Below are positions 1-13,601 of a stretch of 64,000 bases of DNA, one piece after another. The DNA is from Scylla paramamosain. Lineage: Eukaryota > Arthropoda > Malacostraca > Decapoda > Portunidae. Numbering within the stretch: the stretch's first letter is position 1; each line of letters opens with the position of its first letter. The stretch covers positions 11,738,806 to 11,802,805 of the forward strand of contig NC_087156.1 in NCBI RefSeq assembly GCF_035594125.1, in the 5' to 3' direction. Below the pieces are notes generated by a model. It searched no databases. It saw only the letters and a list, made by a program, of their open reading frames with translations, and was not told the origin of the DNA. The translations under genes were made by a program, and so were the position numbers.

Positions 1-462
1 GCTTAAATACAAGTAAAGAACCTTATGTTTGGGAAACGAAAGGACGTTACGAGAAACGTGTATTATGAGTGTTTTTAAGTTCCTTAAGTACCAAAAAGCT
101 AAATCCCACAAAGAACACTCTTTATTGAGAAAAAATAAATAAATAAATAAAAAAAAAAATAGGATTTTATTTATTTATTTTTTTTTGTTATTTATCTTCA
201 TAGGTACCGAGATGCCAAAATTCTGGGAAAATTCAGGGCAATTATATGATAAAAGTATATCATCAAAAAAGTAAATTTTAGGTTTTTTTTCGGACTTGTA
301 TGTACCAAACCCTAAGGTGCAAGGAAAGCCTCCTATATGAGGAAATTAAACGACCTTATCAGAAATCTGTCTTTTGAGTGTTGTTCAGCATGTTAGGCAC
401 CAAAACGATAAATAATAAGGAACTCCCTCTATATGGGAATTCAAAACAAAATTACTGAAAAC
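1..462 (-). repeat. Inverted fragment of the 1.1-kb HOR (left arm of a large inverted repeat)
   Basis: This stretch reads as the reverse complement of HOR modules M1, M11, the A/T block, M10, M9 and M8, whereas the following 17 kb is in the plus orientation. It matches the reverse complement of 4222-4691 almost base for base, including private variants such as CTGAACAACACTC in M8/M9 and GTGGGATTT in M11. The few differences I saw are scattered substitutions and homopolymer lengths. The arm is cut by the window start, so its true length is unknown. The switch to plus orientation is at about 462, just after ATTACTGAAAACT. Confidence 0.9.
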
Positions 463-3400
463 TGTAAAAGTTTGTAAAAGTTGGTTTTATTCCCATGTAA
501 TGTGATTGCTCTGCTTTTTAGTGGTTTATTGCCTAACATGCTCAAAAACACTCGAAAGACATTTTCTGGTAATATTATGTTTTTCCCACATAAAGCTAGT
601 TTCGCATGGAATTTGAGGTTTTGGTAACTAAGAATGTGAAAAACACTCAAAATACAGGCATTTAGTAAAGTTGTTTTTGTTTCTTAATTAATTAATTAAT
701 ACACACCTTTGGTAAGGTAGATCTGTTTCTCAATTAAAAATATTATTCATGAGTTTCAGCATTTTGGTATATAAAGAAACTTCTTTATGTACAAGAGTTT
801 TTGAGTTTTTTGCCTTGTGGTTCTTGTGAAACTATAAAACACTCATTATACACGTTTCTCGTAATGTCCTTTTCTTCCCTAATATAGAGTGCGTTTCATT
901 CATTTTCGCATTTTTTTGTAGGTAACAAGCTCAAAAACACATCAAAATATATCTTTTTGGTAATGTTATTCTATTTCTTCATATTGGTTGGTTTGCATCC
1001 GTTTTAGCTTTTTTTCTACGTAAATAACTGAAAAGACACTTTTTCAGTAATATTGTTAAAATTGCTGAAAAAAAAAAACACTCAAAAGACAGGTTTCTGG
1101 TAAAGTCGAGTAATTTCTCCATATAGGTGGGTTTGGATGCACTTCAAGGTTTGGTACATATCTCCGGAAAAAAGCTAAAATTATTTTTTTTATAATGATT
1201 TTTTTTTTTTTTTACAAAATTTCCCCGAATTTCTCCAGAATTTTGGTATCTCGGTACCTATGAAGATGAATAACAATTTTTTTTTTCTCTATAAAGTGTT
1301 ATTTGTGAGTTTTAGCTTTTTGGTACTTAAGGAACTTAAAAACACTCATAATACACGATTTTCGTAATGTCCTTTTCTCATACAAACATAGGGTTCTTTA
1401 CATGTATTTAAGCGTTTTTATAGGTAACATGAACAAAAACACTCAAACTAAATATTTTTGGTAATGTTATTCTGTTTCTCCATAAAAGGGTGTTTTACAT
1501 GCGTTTTAGCGTTTTGGTATGTAAGGAGTTAAAAAACACTTAAAGGCAAGTTCTTCGTAAAAGTTGGTTTTATTCCCAAGTAATGTGATTGTTCTGCTTT
1601 TTAGTGCTTTGTTGCATATCACGCTCAAAAACACTCGAGACATTTTTCTGGTAATGTCATTTTTTTCCCACATAAAGCTAGTTTCGCATGTAATTTGGCA
1701 ATTTCGTAACTAAGAATGTGAAAAACACTCAAAATACAGAATTTGGTAAGGTAGTTCTGTTTTTCGATTAAAAGTTATTCATGCACTTCATCATTTTGGT
1801 ATGTAAGAAACTTCTCTATATACACGAGTTTTTGCGTTTATTGCCTTGTGGTTCTTGTGAAACTATAAAACACTCATTATTTTTAATTTCTTATAATGTT
1901 CTTTTGTTTCCTAATATAGAGTGCTTTCCATCCATTTTTGCATTTTTTATAGGTAACAAGCTTAAAAACACTCAAAATATATCTTTTTGGTAATGTTATT
2001 CTATTTCTTCATATTGGTTAGTTTGCATCCGTTTTAGCGTTTTTCTTCGTAAATCTCTGAAAAGACTCGTTTTCAGTAATATTGTTGAAATTGCTTCTGG
2101 TACAGGTTTGTGGTAAAGTCGTATAATTTTCTCATATAGGTGGCTTTCCATGCACTTCAGGGTTCGGTACATAACTCCGGAAAAAAGCTAAAATTATTTT
2201 TTTTGTTATTTTTTTTTTCTTTGCCTAATTTCCCTGAATTTTGGCAGAATTTTAGCATCTCGGTACCTATGAATATGAATAACAAAAAAAATAAAAATTT
2301 TATTCACTTATTTATTTATTTTTTTCTCTATAAAGAGTGTTATTTGTGTGTTTTAGCTTTTTGGTACTTAAAGGAACCTAAAAACTCTCATAATACATAA
2401 TTTTCTTAATATCCTTTCGTTTCACAAACATAGGGTTCTTTGCATGTATTTAAGCGTTTTTATAGGTAACATCATCAAAAACACTTAAAATTCATGTTTT
2501 TAGTAATGTTATTTTTTTCTTAATAAAGGGTGTTTTCCATGCGTTTTAGCGTTTTCTTTTGTAAGGAGTTAAAAACACTTAAAGGCATGTTTTTGGTAAA
2601 AGTTGGTTTTATTACCATTTAATGTGATTGTTCTGCTTATTAGTGCTTTGTTGCATATCACGCTCTAAAACACTCATAAGACACTTTTCTGGTAATGTCA
2701 TTTTTTCCCACATAAAACTAGTTTCGCTTGTAATTTCGGATTTTTGTAACTAAGAATGTGAATAACACTCAAAATACTCTCATTTGGTAAGATAGTTCTG
2801 TTTCTCAATTAAAAGTCTTATTCATGAGTTTCAGCATTTTGGAATATAAGAAACTTCTTTATATAAACGAGTTTTTTGCGTTTTTTGCCTTGTGGTTCTT
2901 GTGAAACTATAAAACACTCATTTTACTCGTGTCTCGTAATGTCCATTTGCTTCTCAATATAGAGTGCTTTCCATCCATTTTCGCTTTTTTTGTAGGTGAC
3001 AATTTCAAAAACACTCAAAATATACCTTTATGGTAATGTTATTATATTTCTTCATTTTGGTTGGTTTGCATCCGTTTTAGCGTTTTCTACGTAAAACACA
3101 GAAAAGACACGTTTTCAGTAATTTTGTTTTGGATTCCAAAATAGATTGACTTTTTTGGGTTTTATCATGTTAGTTCCTAACATGCTGAAAAACACTCATA
3201 AGACAGTTTTTTTGGCAAAGACGTATAATTTCCCCATATAGGTGGCTTTGCATGCACTTTAGGGGTTTGGTACATAAGAGTCCGAAAAAAAAGCAAAATT
3301 TAACTTTTTTGATAATGTTCTTTTTTCATATAATTTCCTGAACTTTGCCCGAATTTTAGCACCTCGTTACCTGTGAAGATGAATAAGAATGAAAAAAAAA

Positions 3401-4221
3401 TATCGTATTTTTTTATTTATTTAATTTTTTTTTGTCAATAAAGAGTGTAATTTGTGGCTTTTAGCTTTTTCGTACTTAATGAACTTAAAAACACTCATAA
3501 TACACGTTTCTCGTAATGTCCTTTCGTTTCCTAATAAAAGGGTTCTTTGCATGTATTTAAGCGTTTTTATTGGTAACATGATCAAAAACACTGAAAATAC
3601 ATGTTTTTGGTAATGTTATTCTCTTTCTCTATAAAGTGTATTTTGTATGCATTTTAGTGTTTTGGTATAGAAGGAGCTCAAAAACACTCAAAGGTAAGTT
3701 CTTGTTAAAAATTGGTTTTATTCCAATGTAATGTGATTGCCCTGCTTTTTAGTGATTTATTGCCTATCACGCTCAAAAACACTCAAAAGACATTTTTCTG
3801 GTAATGTCATTTTTTTTCACACATAAAACTGGTTTCGCATGCAATTTGGGGTTTTGGTAACTAAGAATGTGAAAAGCACTGAAAATACACGCATTTAGTA
3901 AAATTGTTCTGTTTCTCAATTAAGAGTGTTGCTCATGAGTTTCAGCATTTTAGTATCTACGAAACTTCTTCATATACACTAGTTATTGTATTTTTTGCCT
4001 TGTGGTTCTTTTGAACTATAAAACACTCATTATACATTTTCTTGCAATTTTCTTTTTTATTCCCATTATAGAGTGATTTGCATCAATTTTCGTGTTTTTC
4101 ATAGGTAACAAGCTCAAAAACTCTTAAAATATATCTTTTTGGTAATGTTTTTCTATTTCTTTATATTGGTTGGTTTCCATCCGTTTTAGCGTTTTTTCTA
4201 CGTAAAACACTGAGAAGACAA

Positions 4222-4691
4222 GTTTTCAGTAATTTTGTTTTGAATTCCCATATAGAGGGAGTTCCTTATTATTTATCATTTTGGTGCCTAACATGCTGAA
4301 CAACACTCAAAAGACAGATTTCTGATAAGGTCGTTTAATTTCCTCATATAGGAGGCTTTCCTTGCACCTTAGGGTTTGGTACATACAAGTCCGAAAAAAA
4401 ACCTAAAATTTACTTTTTTGATAATATTCTTTTATCATATAATTGCCCTGAATTTTCCCAGAATTTTGGCATCTCGGTACCTATGAAGATAAATAACAAA
4501 AAAAAAAAAAAAATAAATAAATAAAATCCTATTTTTTTATTTTTTATTTATTTATTTATTTTTCTCAATAAAGAGTGTTCTTTGTGGGATTTAGCTTTTT
4601 GGTACTTAAGGAACTTAAAAACACTCATAATACACGTTTCTCGTAATGTCCTTTCGTTTCCCAAACATAAGGTTCTTTACTTGTATTTAAG
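4222..4691 (+). repeat. Right arm of the large inverted repeat
   Basis: This is an ordinary plus-oriented piece of the HOR array (M8-M9-M10-A/T block-M11-M1) that is almost identical in reverse complement to 1-462. Typical HOR copies in this window differ from each other much more, including in indels, so the pair points to a recent inverted duplication or to an assembly fold-back. The spacer between the arms is about 3.76 kb. Confidence 0.88.
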
Positions 4692-7155
4692 CGTTTTTAT
4701 AGATTACATGATCAAAAACACTCAAAATACAAGATTTTGGTAATGTTATTCTGTTTCTCCATAAAGTGTTTTTTTTTCCATGCGTTTTAGCAGTTTTATA
4801 TATAATGAGCTCAAAAACACTTAAAGGCAAGTTTTTGGTATAAATTGGTGTTATTCCAATGTAATATGATTGCCCTGCTTTTTAGTGCTTTATTTCCTAT
4901 CACGCTCAAAAACACTTAAAAGACACTTTTCTGGTAAATTCATTTTTTTCTCACATAAAGGAGATTTTGCATGCAATTTGGGATTTTTGTAACTAAGAAT
5001 GTGAAAAGCACTCAAAATACACGCATTTAGTAAGGTTGTTCTGTTTCTCAATTAAGAGTGTTATTCATAAGTTTCAGCATTTTGGTATCTAGGAAATCTC
5101 TCCATATACACGAGTTTTAGAGTTTTTTGCTTTGTGGTTCTTTTGAACTATAAAACACTCATTATAGACTTTTCTTGCAATGTCCTTTTGTTTACCAATA
5201 TAGAGTGCTTTCCATCAATTTTCGTGTTTTTTATAGGTAAAAAGCTCAAAACACTCAAAATATACCTTTTTGGTAACGTTTTTCTATTTCGTGATATTGT
5301 TTGGTTTCCATCCGTTTTAACGTTTTTTTACGTAAAATACTAAGAAGATACGTTTTCAGTAACTTTCTTTTGGATTCCCATATAGAGTGAGTTCCTAATT
5401 ATTTATCGTTTTGGTGCCTAACATGCTAAAAACACTCAAAACACATATTTCTGGTAAAGTCGTTTAATTTCCTCATATTGGAGGCTTTGCATGCAATTTA
5501 GGGTTTGGTACATAAAAGTCCGAAAAAAAGCTGAAATTAACTTTTTTGATAATATTGCTTTATCATATAATTGCCCTGAATTTTCCCAGAACTTTGGCAT
5601 GTCGGTACCTATGAAGATGAATAACAAAAAAAAAAAAAAATCCTATTTATTTTATATTTTTATTTATTTATTTTTATTTTTTTAATAAAGAGTGTTATTT
5701 GTGGGTTTTAGCTTTTTGGTACTTAAAGAACTTAAAAATACACTCATAATACACGTTTCTCGTAATGTCCTTTAGTTTCCCAAACATAATGTTCTTTGCA
5801 TGTACTTAAGCGATTTTATAGATAACATGATCAAAAACACTCAAAATACATGTTTTTGGTAATGTTATTCTGTTTCTCCATAAAGTTTGTTTTGCATGCG
5901 TTTTAGCGGTTTAGTATATAAGGGGTTAAAAAACACTTAAAGGCAAATTCTTCGTAAAAGTTGGTTTTATTCCCATGTAATGTCATCGTTCTGCTTTTTA
6001 GTGCTTTGTTACTTATCACGCAAAAAAAAAAAAAAAACACTCAAAAGACACTTTTCTGGTAATGTCATTTTTTTTCCCAAATGAAGCAAGTTTCGAATGT
6101 AATTTGGTATTTTCGTAACTTAGAACGTGAAAAACACTCAAAATACACAATTTGGTAAGGTAGTTCTGTTTATCGATTAAAAGTGTTATTCATGCATTTA
6201 TTCATTTTGGTATGTAAGAAATTTCTCTATATACGCGAGTTTTTGCGTTTAATGCCTTGTGGTTCTTTTAAAACTATAAAACACTCATTATACACGTTTC
6301 TCGTAATATCCTTTTGTTTCCTAATATAGAGTGCTTTACATCCATTTGCATTTTTTTTAGGTAACAAGCTCAAAAACACTCAAAATATATCTTTTTGGTA
6401 ATGTTATTCTATTTCTTCATATAGGATGGTTTGTATCCGCTTTAGCGTTTTTCTACGTAAAACACTGAAGAGACACGTTTTCAGTAATTTTGTTTTGGAT
6501 TCACATATTGACTGACTTCCATATTATTTATCGTTTTCGTGCCAAACATGCTGAAAAACACTGAAAAGACAGGTTTCTGGTAAAGTCGTTTAACTTCCCT
6601 ATATAGGTGGCTTTGCAAGCACTTCAGGGTTTTTTTTTCATAACAATCCGAAAAAAAGCTATAATTAACTTTTATGATAATGTCCTTTTTTCCACATAAA
6701 TTCCCTGAATTTTGGCAGAATTTTGGCATCTCGGTACCTATGAAGATAAATAACAAAAATTTTATTTTTTTATTTTTTATTATTATTATTATTTTTTTTT
6801 CAAAAGAGTGTTATTTGTGGGTTTTAGCTTTTTGGTACTGAAGGAATTTAAAAATAACTCATAATACACGTATCTCGTAATGTCCTTTCGTTTCCCAAAC
6901 ATAAGGTTCTTTGCATGTATTTAAGAGTTTTTATATATAACTTGATCAAAAACACTCAAAATACATGTATTTGGTAATGTTATTCTGTTTCTCCATAAAA
7001 TGTATTTTGCCTGCGTTTTAGCGTTTTGTTATGTAAGGAGCTCAAAAACACTTAAAGGCAAGTTCTTGGTAAAATTTGGTTTTATTCCCGTATAATGTGA
7101 TTGCCCTGGCTTTTAGTGCTTTATTGCGTAACACGCTCAAAAACACTGAAAAGAC

Positions 7156-7243
7156 ATGCAAAGCCTCCCATGTGAGGAAATTAAAGACCTTACCAGAAAT
7201 CTGTCTTTTGAGTGTTTTTCAGAATGTTAGGCACCAAAAAGTT
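7156..7243 (-). repeat. Short inverted satellite piece (M9/M8 boundary)
   Basis: Inside a plus-oriented array, this segment reads GCAAAGCCTCCCATGTGAGG and runs on to TTAGGCACCAAAAAG, the reverse complement of M9 and the end of M8. Its left join (GAAAAGACAT before GCAAAGCCTC) matches the join at 37517 exactly, and 9958 has a close variant. It therefore appears to be a shortened form of the same inversion. The right side drops directly into a T-rich stretch equivalent to M10. Confidence 0.8.
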
Positions 7244-9957
7244 TTTAAAAAGTTTTTTTTTAATTTTTTTGATAATTTTCTTTTATCATATAATAGCCCT
7301 GAATTTTCCCAGAAATTTGGCATCTCGGTACCTATCAAGATGAATAACAAAAAAAAAAAAAAAAAAAAATCCTATTTTTTTCTTTTCTTTCCTTTTTTTT
7401 TTTTTTTTTTTTTCTAAATAGTGTTATTTTTGGGTTTTAGCTTTTTGGTACTTAAGGAACTTAAAAACACTTATAATACACATTTCTCGTAATGTCCTTT
7501 TGTTTCGCAAACATAAGGATCTTTGCATGTATTTAAGCGTTTTTATAGATAACATGATCAAAAACATTCAAAATATATGTTCTTGGTAATTTTATTCTGT
7601 TTCTCCATAAAAGGTGTTATGCATGCATTTTAGCGTTTTGGTATGTAATGAGCTCAAAAACACTTAAAGGCAAGTTCTTGGTAGAAGTTGTTTTTATTAC
7701 CATGCAATGTGATTGCCCTGCTTCTTAGTGCTTTATTGCTTAACACGCTCAAAAACACTCAAAAGACACTTTTCTGGTAATATCATTTTTTTTTCCCACA
7801 TAAAGCTAGTTTTGCATGGATTTTGGAGTTTTGGTAACTAAGAATGTGAAAAAAACTCAAAACACAGGCATTTAGTAAGATTGTTCTATTTCTTAATTAA
7901 AAGTGTTATTCATGAGTTTCAGCATTTTGGTATGTAAGAAACTTTTCTAGTACACACATTTGATAAGGTATTTCTGTTTAAAAATGAAAGTGTTATTCAT
8001 GAGTTTCAGCTTTTTGGTATGTAAGAAACTTCTTTATGTACGAGTACACGAATTTTTGAGTTTTTTACCTTATGGCTCTTGTGAAACTATAAAACACTCA
8101 TACACGTTTCTCGTAATGTCCTTTTCTTTGCCAATATAAAGTGCTTTCCATCCATTTTTGCATTTTTTGTAGGTAACAAGCTCAAAAACACATCTGTTTT
8201 AGCGTTTTTCTACGTAAATTATTGAAAAGACACGTTGTCAGTAATATTGTTGAAATTGCTGAAAAACACTCAAAAGACAGGTTTCTGGTAAAGTCGTGTA
8301 ATTTCCCCATATAGGTGGATTTCCATGCACTTCAGGGTTTGTACATAACTCCGTGAAAAAGCTAAAATTATTCTTTTTATAAAGATTATTTTTTTTTTAC
8401 AAAATTTCCATGAATTTTTCCAGAATTTTGTCATCTCGGAACCTATGAAGATGAATAACATAAAAAAAAATTATCTCTCTATAAAGAGTGTTATTTGTGG
8501 GTTTTAGCTTTTTGGTACTTAAGGAACTTAAAAATACTCATAATACACAATTTTCGTAATGTCCTTTTGTTATACAAACATAGGGTTCCTTACATGTATT
8601 TAAGCGTTTTTATAGGTTACATGATCAAAAAACACTCAAAATACATGTTTTTGGAAATGTTATTCTGTTTCTCTATAAAGAGTGTTTTGCATGCGTTTTA
8701 GCGATTTGGTATGTAAGGAGTTAAAAAACACTTAAAGGCAAGTTCTTCGTAAAAGTTGGTTTTATTCCCATGTAATGTGATTGTTCTGCTTTTTAGTGCT
8801 TTGTTGCATCTCACGCTCAAAAAAACTAAAAAGACACTTTTTTGGTAATGTCATTTTTTTTTTTTTCCACATAAAGATAGTTTCGCATGTAATTTGGCAT
8901 TTTCGTAAGTAAGAATGTAAAAAAAAACACTCAAAATACACAATTTAGTAAGGTAGTTCTGTTTATCGATTGAAAGTGTTATTCATGCATTTCATCATTT
9001 TGGTATGTAAGGAATTTCTCTATATACACGAGTTTTTGCGTTTATTGCCTTGTGGTTCTTTTAAAACTATAAAACACTCACTTTACACGTTTCTCGTAAT
9101 GTCCTATTTGTTTCCTAATATAGAGTGCTTTACATCCATTTTTGCATTTTTTTGTAACAAGCTCAAAAACACTCAAAATATATATTTTTGGTAATGTTAT
9201 TCTATTTCTTCATATAGGTTGGTTTTTCATATAGGTTAGCGTTTTTCTACATAAAACACTGAAAAGACACGTTTTCAGTAATTTTGTTTTGGATTCACAT
9301 ATTGACTGACATCCATATTATTTATCGTTTTGGTGCCTAACATGCTGAAAAACACTGAAAAGACAGGTTTCTGGTAAAATCGTTTAACTTCCCTATATAG
9401 GTGGCTTTGCATGCACTTTAGGGTTTAGTACATAACAATCCGAATAAAAAAACTATAATTAACTTTTTTGGTAATGTTCTTTTTTCCACATAAATTCCCT
9501 GAATTTTTGGCAGAATTTTGGCATCTCGGTACCTATAACGATGAATGAAAAAATAAAAAAATTCCCATTTTTTTATTTTTCTATTTTTTATTTTTTTCTA
9601 AATAAAGAGTGTTGATTGTGGGTTTTAGCTTTTAGGTTCTGAAGGAACTTAAAAAACACTCATAATACACGTTTCTCGTAAAGTCCTTTCTTTTCCCAAA
9701 CATAAGGTTCTTTGCATGTATTTAAGCGTTTTTATAGATAACATGATCAAAAACACTCAAAATACATGTATTTGGTAATATTGTTCTGTTTGTCCATAAA
9801 ATGTATTTTGCATGCGTTTTAGTGTTTTGGTATGTAAGGAGCTCAAAAACACTTCAAGGCAAGTTCTTGGTAAAATTTGGTTTTATTCCCATGTAATGTG
9901 ATTGCCCTTCCTTTTAGTGCTTTATTGCGTAACACGCTCAAAAACACTCAAAAGATA

Positions 9958-10440
9958 TTCAAGGCCTCGCATATGAGGAAATTAAACACCTTACCAGAAA
10001 TCTGTCTTTTGAGTGTTTTTCAGCATGTTAGGCACCAAAATGATAAATAAAAAGGAATTCACTCTATGTGGGAATCGAAAAGAAAATTACTGAAAACGTG
10101 TCTTCTCCGTGTTTTACGTAGAAAAACGCTAAAACTAATGCAAAACAACCAATATCAAGAAGGAGAAAAACTTTACCAAAAATGTATATTTTGAGTTTTT
10201 TTTGAGCTTGTTACCTACAAAAAAAAAAAAAAAACGCAAAAATTGATAGAAAGCACTCTATATTGGGAAACAAAGGGACATTGCGAGAAAAGAGTATAAT
10301 GAATGTTTTATAATTCAAAAAAACCACAAGGCAAAAAACGCAAAAACTCGTGTATATGGAGAAGTTTCCTAGATACGAAAATGCTGAAACTCATGAATAA
10401 CACTCTTAATTCAGAAACAGAACAACCTTACTAAATGCGT
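9958..10440 (-). repeat. Inverted HOR segment (M9 to M5)
   Basis: About 480 bp are in reverse orientation. In order they read as reversed M9, M8 (ACCAAAATGATAAATAAAAA), M7 (TACGTAGAAAAACGCTAAAA), M6 and M5 (ACTCGTGTATATGGAGAAG), ending at ACTAAATGCGTGTC. Plus-oriented M3 resumes immediately with AAAAACACTACAAGGCAAG. The same inverted segment with the same edges occurs at 37517-37980. Confidence 0.85.
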
Positions 10441-11827
10441 GTCAAAAACACTACAAGGCAAGTTCTTCGTAAAAGTTGTTTTTATTCCCATGTAATGTGA
10501 TTGCCCTGCTTTTTAGTGTTTTATTGCCTAAGACGCTCAAAAACACTCAAAGATACTTTTCTGATAATCTCATTTTTTTCCCACATAAAGCTAGTTTCGC
10601 ATGGAATTTGGGGTTTTGGTAACTAGGAATGTAAAAAATCACTCAAAATACACGCATTTAGTAAAGTTGCTCTGTTTCTTGAGTCAGAGTGTTATTCATG
10701 AGTTTCAGTATTTTGGTATCTTAGAAACTTCTCCACACAGACGAGTTTTTGTGTTTTTTGCCTTGTGATTCTGGTGAAACTATAGAACACTCATTATATA
10801 CGTTTCTCGTTAAGTCCTTTTTTTTCCCTAATATACAGTGCTTTGCATCCATTTTTGCGTTTTTTTTATGTAACAAGCTCAAAAACACACAAAATATACT
10901 TTTCTGGTAATGTTATTCTATTTTTTTCATATTGTTTTTTTTGCATCCGTTTTAGCGTTTTTCTACGTAAATCTTTTAAAAAACACGTTTTCAGTAATTT
11001 TGTTTTGGATTTCCTTATAGAGTGACATTGATATTATCTATTGTTTTGGTGCCTAATATGCGGAAAAAACTCAAAAGACAGTTTCCTTGTAAAGTCGTTA
11101 AATTTTCCCAAATAGGTGGCTTTGCATACACTTTATAAATTGGTACATAACTTCAAAAAAAAAAGTAAAATTAACTTTTTCGATAATGTTCTTTTTTTCC
11201 CATAATTTCCCTGAATTTTGGCAGAATTTTGGCATCTTGGTACCTATGAACATCAATAACAAAAAAATAATGTTTTTTTTAATTTATTTTTTATTTTTTT
11301 CTCTATAAAGAGTGTTATTTGCAGGTTTTAACGTTTTGGTACTTAAGGATCTTAAAAACATTCATAATACATATTTCTCGTAATGTTCTTTCGTTTTCCA
11401 AATATAGGGATCTTTGCATGTATTTAAGCGTTTTTATAGGTAACATGATAAAAAACACTCAAAAAAGGAGTTTTTTGCATGCGTTTTAGAGATTGGGTAT
11501 GTAAGGAGCTGAAAAACACTTCAAGGCAAGTTCTTGGTAAAAGTTGGTTTTATTCCAGTGTAATATAATTCCCTGCTTTTTAGTGCTTTATTGCCTAACA
11601 CGCTCAAAAACACTGAAAAGACACTTCTGGTTATGTCATTTTTTTCCCACATAAAGCTAGTTTCGCATGCTATTTAGGGTTTTCCTAACTAAGAATGTGA
11701 AAAAACATTAAAAATACACGCATTTGGTAATGTTGTTCTGTTTCTCAATTAAGATTGTTATTCATGAGTTTCAGCATTTTGGTATCTAAGAGACTTCTTT
11801 ATATACACGAGTTTTTGCGTTATTTGC

Positions 11828-11851
11828 CTTGTGGTTCTTGTGAACCACAAG
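11828..11851. repeat. Perfect 10-bp hairpin in module M5 (subfamily insert)
   Basis: CTTGTGGTTC and GAACCACAAG are exact reverse complements separated by TTGT. In most HOR copies M5 continues GTGAAACTATAAAACACTC. Here it continues with the hairpin arm and then TTCCTTTGCTCGAAAATAAT before ACACTC. Two other copies carry the same insert, at 13578-13601 (one mismatch in the stem) and 28179-28202. Confidence 0.8.
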
Positions 11852-13577
11852 TTCCTTTGCTCGAAAATAATAAGACACTCACTATACACGTTTCTCGTAA
11901 TGTCCTTTTCTTTCCCAATAGGGAGTGCTTTGCATCCATTTTCGCGTTTTTTGTAGGTAACAAGCCCAAAAACACTTTTTGGTAATGTTATTCTATTTCG
12001 TCATATTGGTTGGTTTGCATCCGTTTTAGCGTTTTTCAACGTAAAACACCGAAAAGACACGTTTTCAGTAATTTTGTTTTCGATTCCCAAAGTATATTGA
12101 CAGAATTTTGGCATCTTAGTACCTGTGAAGATGAATAAAAAAAAAATATTTATTTTTTTTTTCTTTATAAAGAATGTTATTTGTGGGTTTTAGCTTTTTT
12201 GATACTTAAGGAACTTAAAAACAATCATAATGCACGTTTCTCGTAATGTCCTTTCGTTTCCCAAACATAAGGTTCTTTGCATGTATTTAAGCGTTTTTAT
12301 AAAAAAAAACATGATGAAAAACATCATGCTTTTGGTAATGTTACTCTGTTTCTCCATAAAGGGTGTTTTGCATGCGTTTTAGGGTTTTGGTATGTAAGGA
12401 GTTAAAAAAACACTTAAAGGCAAGTTCTTTGTAAAAGTTGGTTGTATTCCCATGTAATGTGATTGTTCTTCTTTTTAGTGCTTTGTTGCATATCACGCTT
12501 AAAAACACTCAAAAGACACTTTTCTGGTAATATCTTTTTTTTTCCCACATAAAGTTAGTTTCGCATGTAATTTAGGATTTTCGTAACTAAGAATGTGAAA
12601 AACACTCAAAATACACACATTTGGTAAGGCAGTTCTGTTTCTCAATTAAAAGTGTTATTCATGCATTTCAGCATTTTGGTATGTAAGAAACTTCTCTATA
12701 TACACGAGTTTATGCGTTTTTTGCCTTGTGGTTCGTGTGAAACTATAAAAAATTAATTATACACGTTTCTCTAAATGTCCTTTTGCTTCCCAATATAGAG
12801 TGCTTTTACATCCTTTTTCGCGTGTTTTGTAGGTAAAAAGCTCAAAAACACTTTTTGGTAATGTTATTCTATTTCTTCATATTCGTTGCATCCGTTTTAG
12901 CGTTTTTTCTACGTAAAACACGGAAAAGACACGTTTTCAGTAATTTTCTTTTGGATTCACATATTGACTGACTTCCTTATTATTTTACTATTCCTTATTA
13001 TTTTATTTATTTTTTTTCTCTATAAAAAGTGTTATTTGTAGGTTTTAACGTTTTGGTACTTAAGGAACTTAAAAACATTCATAATACACATTTCTCGTAA
13101 TGTTCTTTCGTTTCCCAAATATAGGGTTCTTTGCATGTATTTAAGCGTTTTTATAGGTTACATGATCAAAAACACTTAAAACACATATATTTTGTAATGT
13201 TTTTCTGCTTCGCCATAAAGGAGTGTTTTGCATACGTTTTAGCGTTTTGGTATGTAAGGAGGTCAAAAACACATAATGGCAAGTTCTTGGTCAAAGTTGG
13301 TTTTATTCCTATGCATGTTTCCCTGCTTTTTAGTGCTTTATTGCCTAACACGTTCAAAAACACTCAAAAGACACTTCTGGTAATGTCACTTTTTTCCCAC
13401 ATAAAGCTAGTTTCGCATGTTTTTTGGGATTTTGCTAAATAAGAATGTGAAAAACACTGAAAATACACGCTTTTGGTAAGGTTGTTCTGTTTCTCAATTA
13501 AGATTGTTATTCATGAGTTTCAGCATTTTGGTATCTAAAAAAACTTCTTTTTATATACGATTTTTTGCGTTTTTTGC

Positions 13578-13601
13578 CTTGTGATTCTTGTGAACCACAA
13601 G
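13578..13601. repeat. Hairpin insert in module M5 (second copy)
   Basis: This has the same CTTGTG...CACAAG inverted repeat and downstream TTCTTTTGCTCGAAAATAA as the copy at 11828. The left stem has one substitution (GTGATTC), so the stem is imperfect. Confidence 0.75.
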
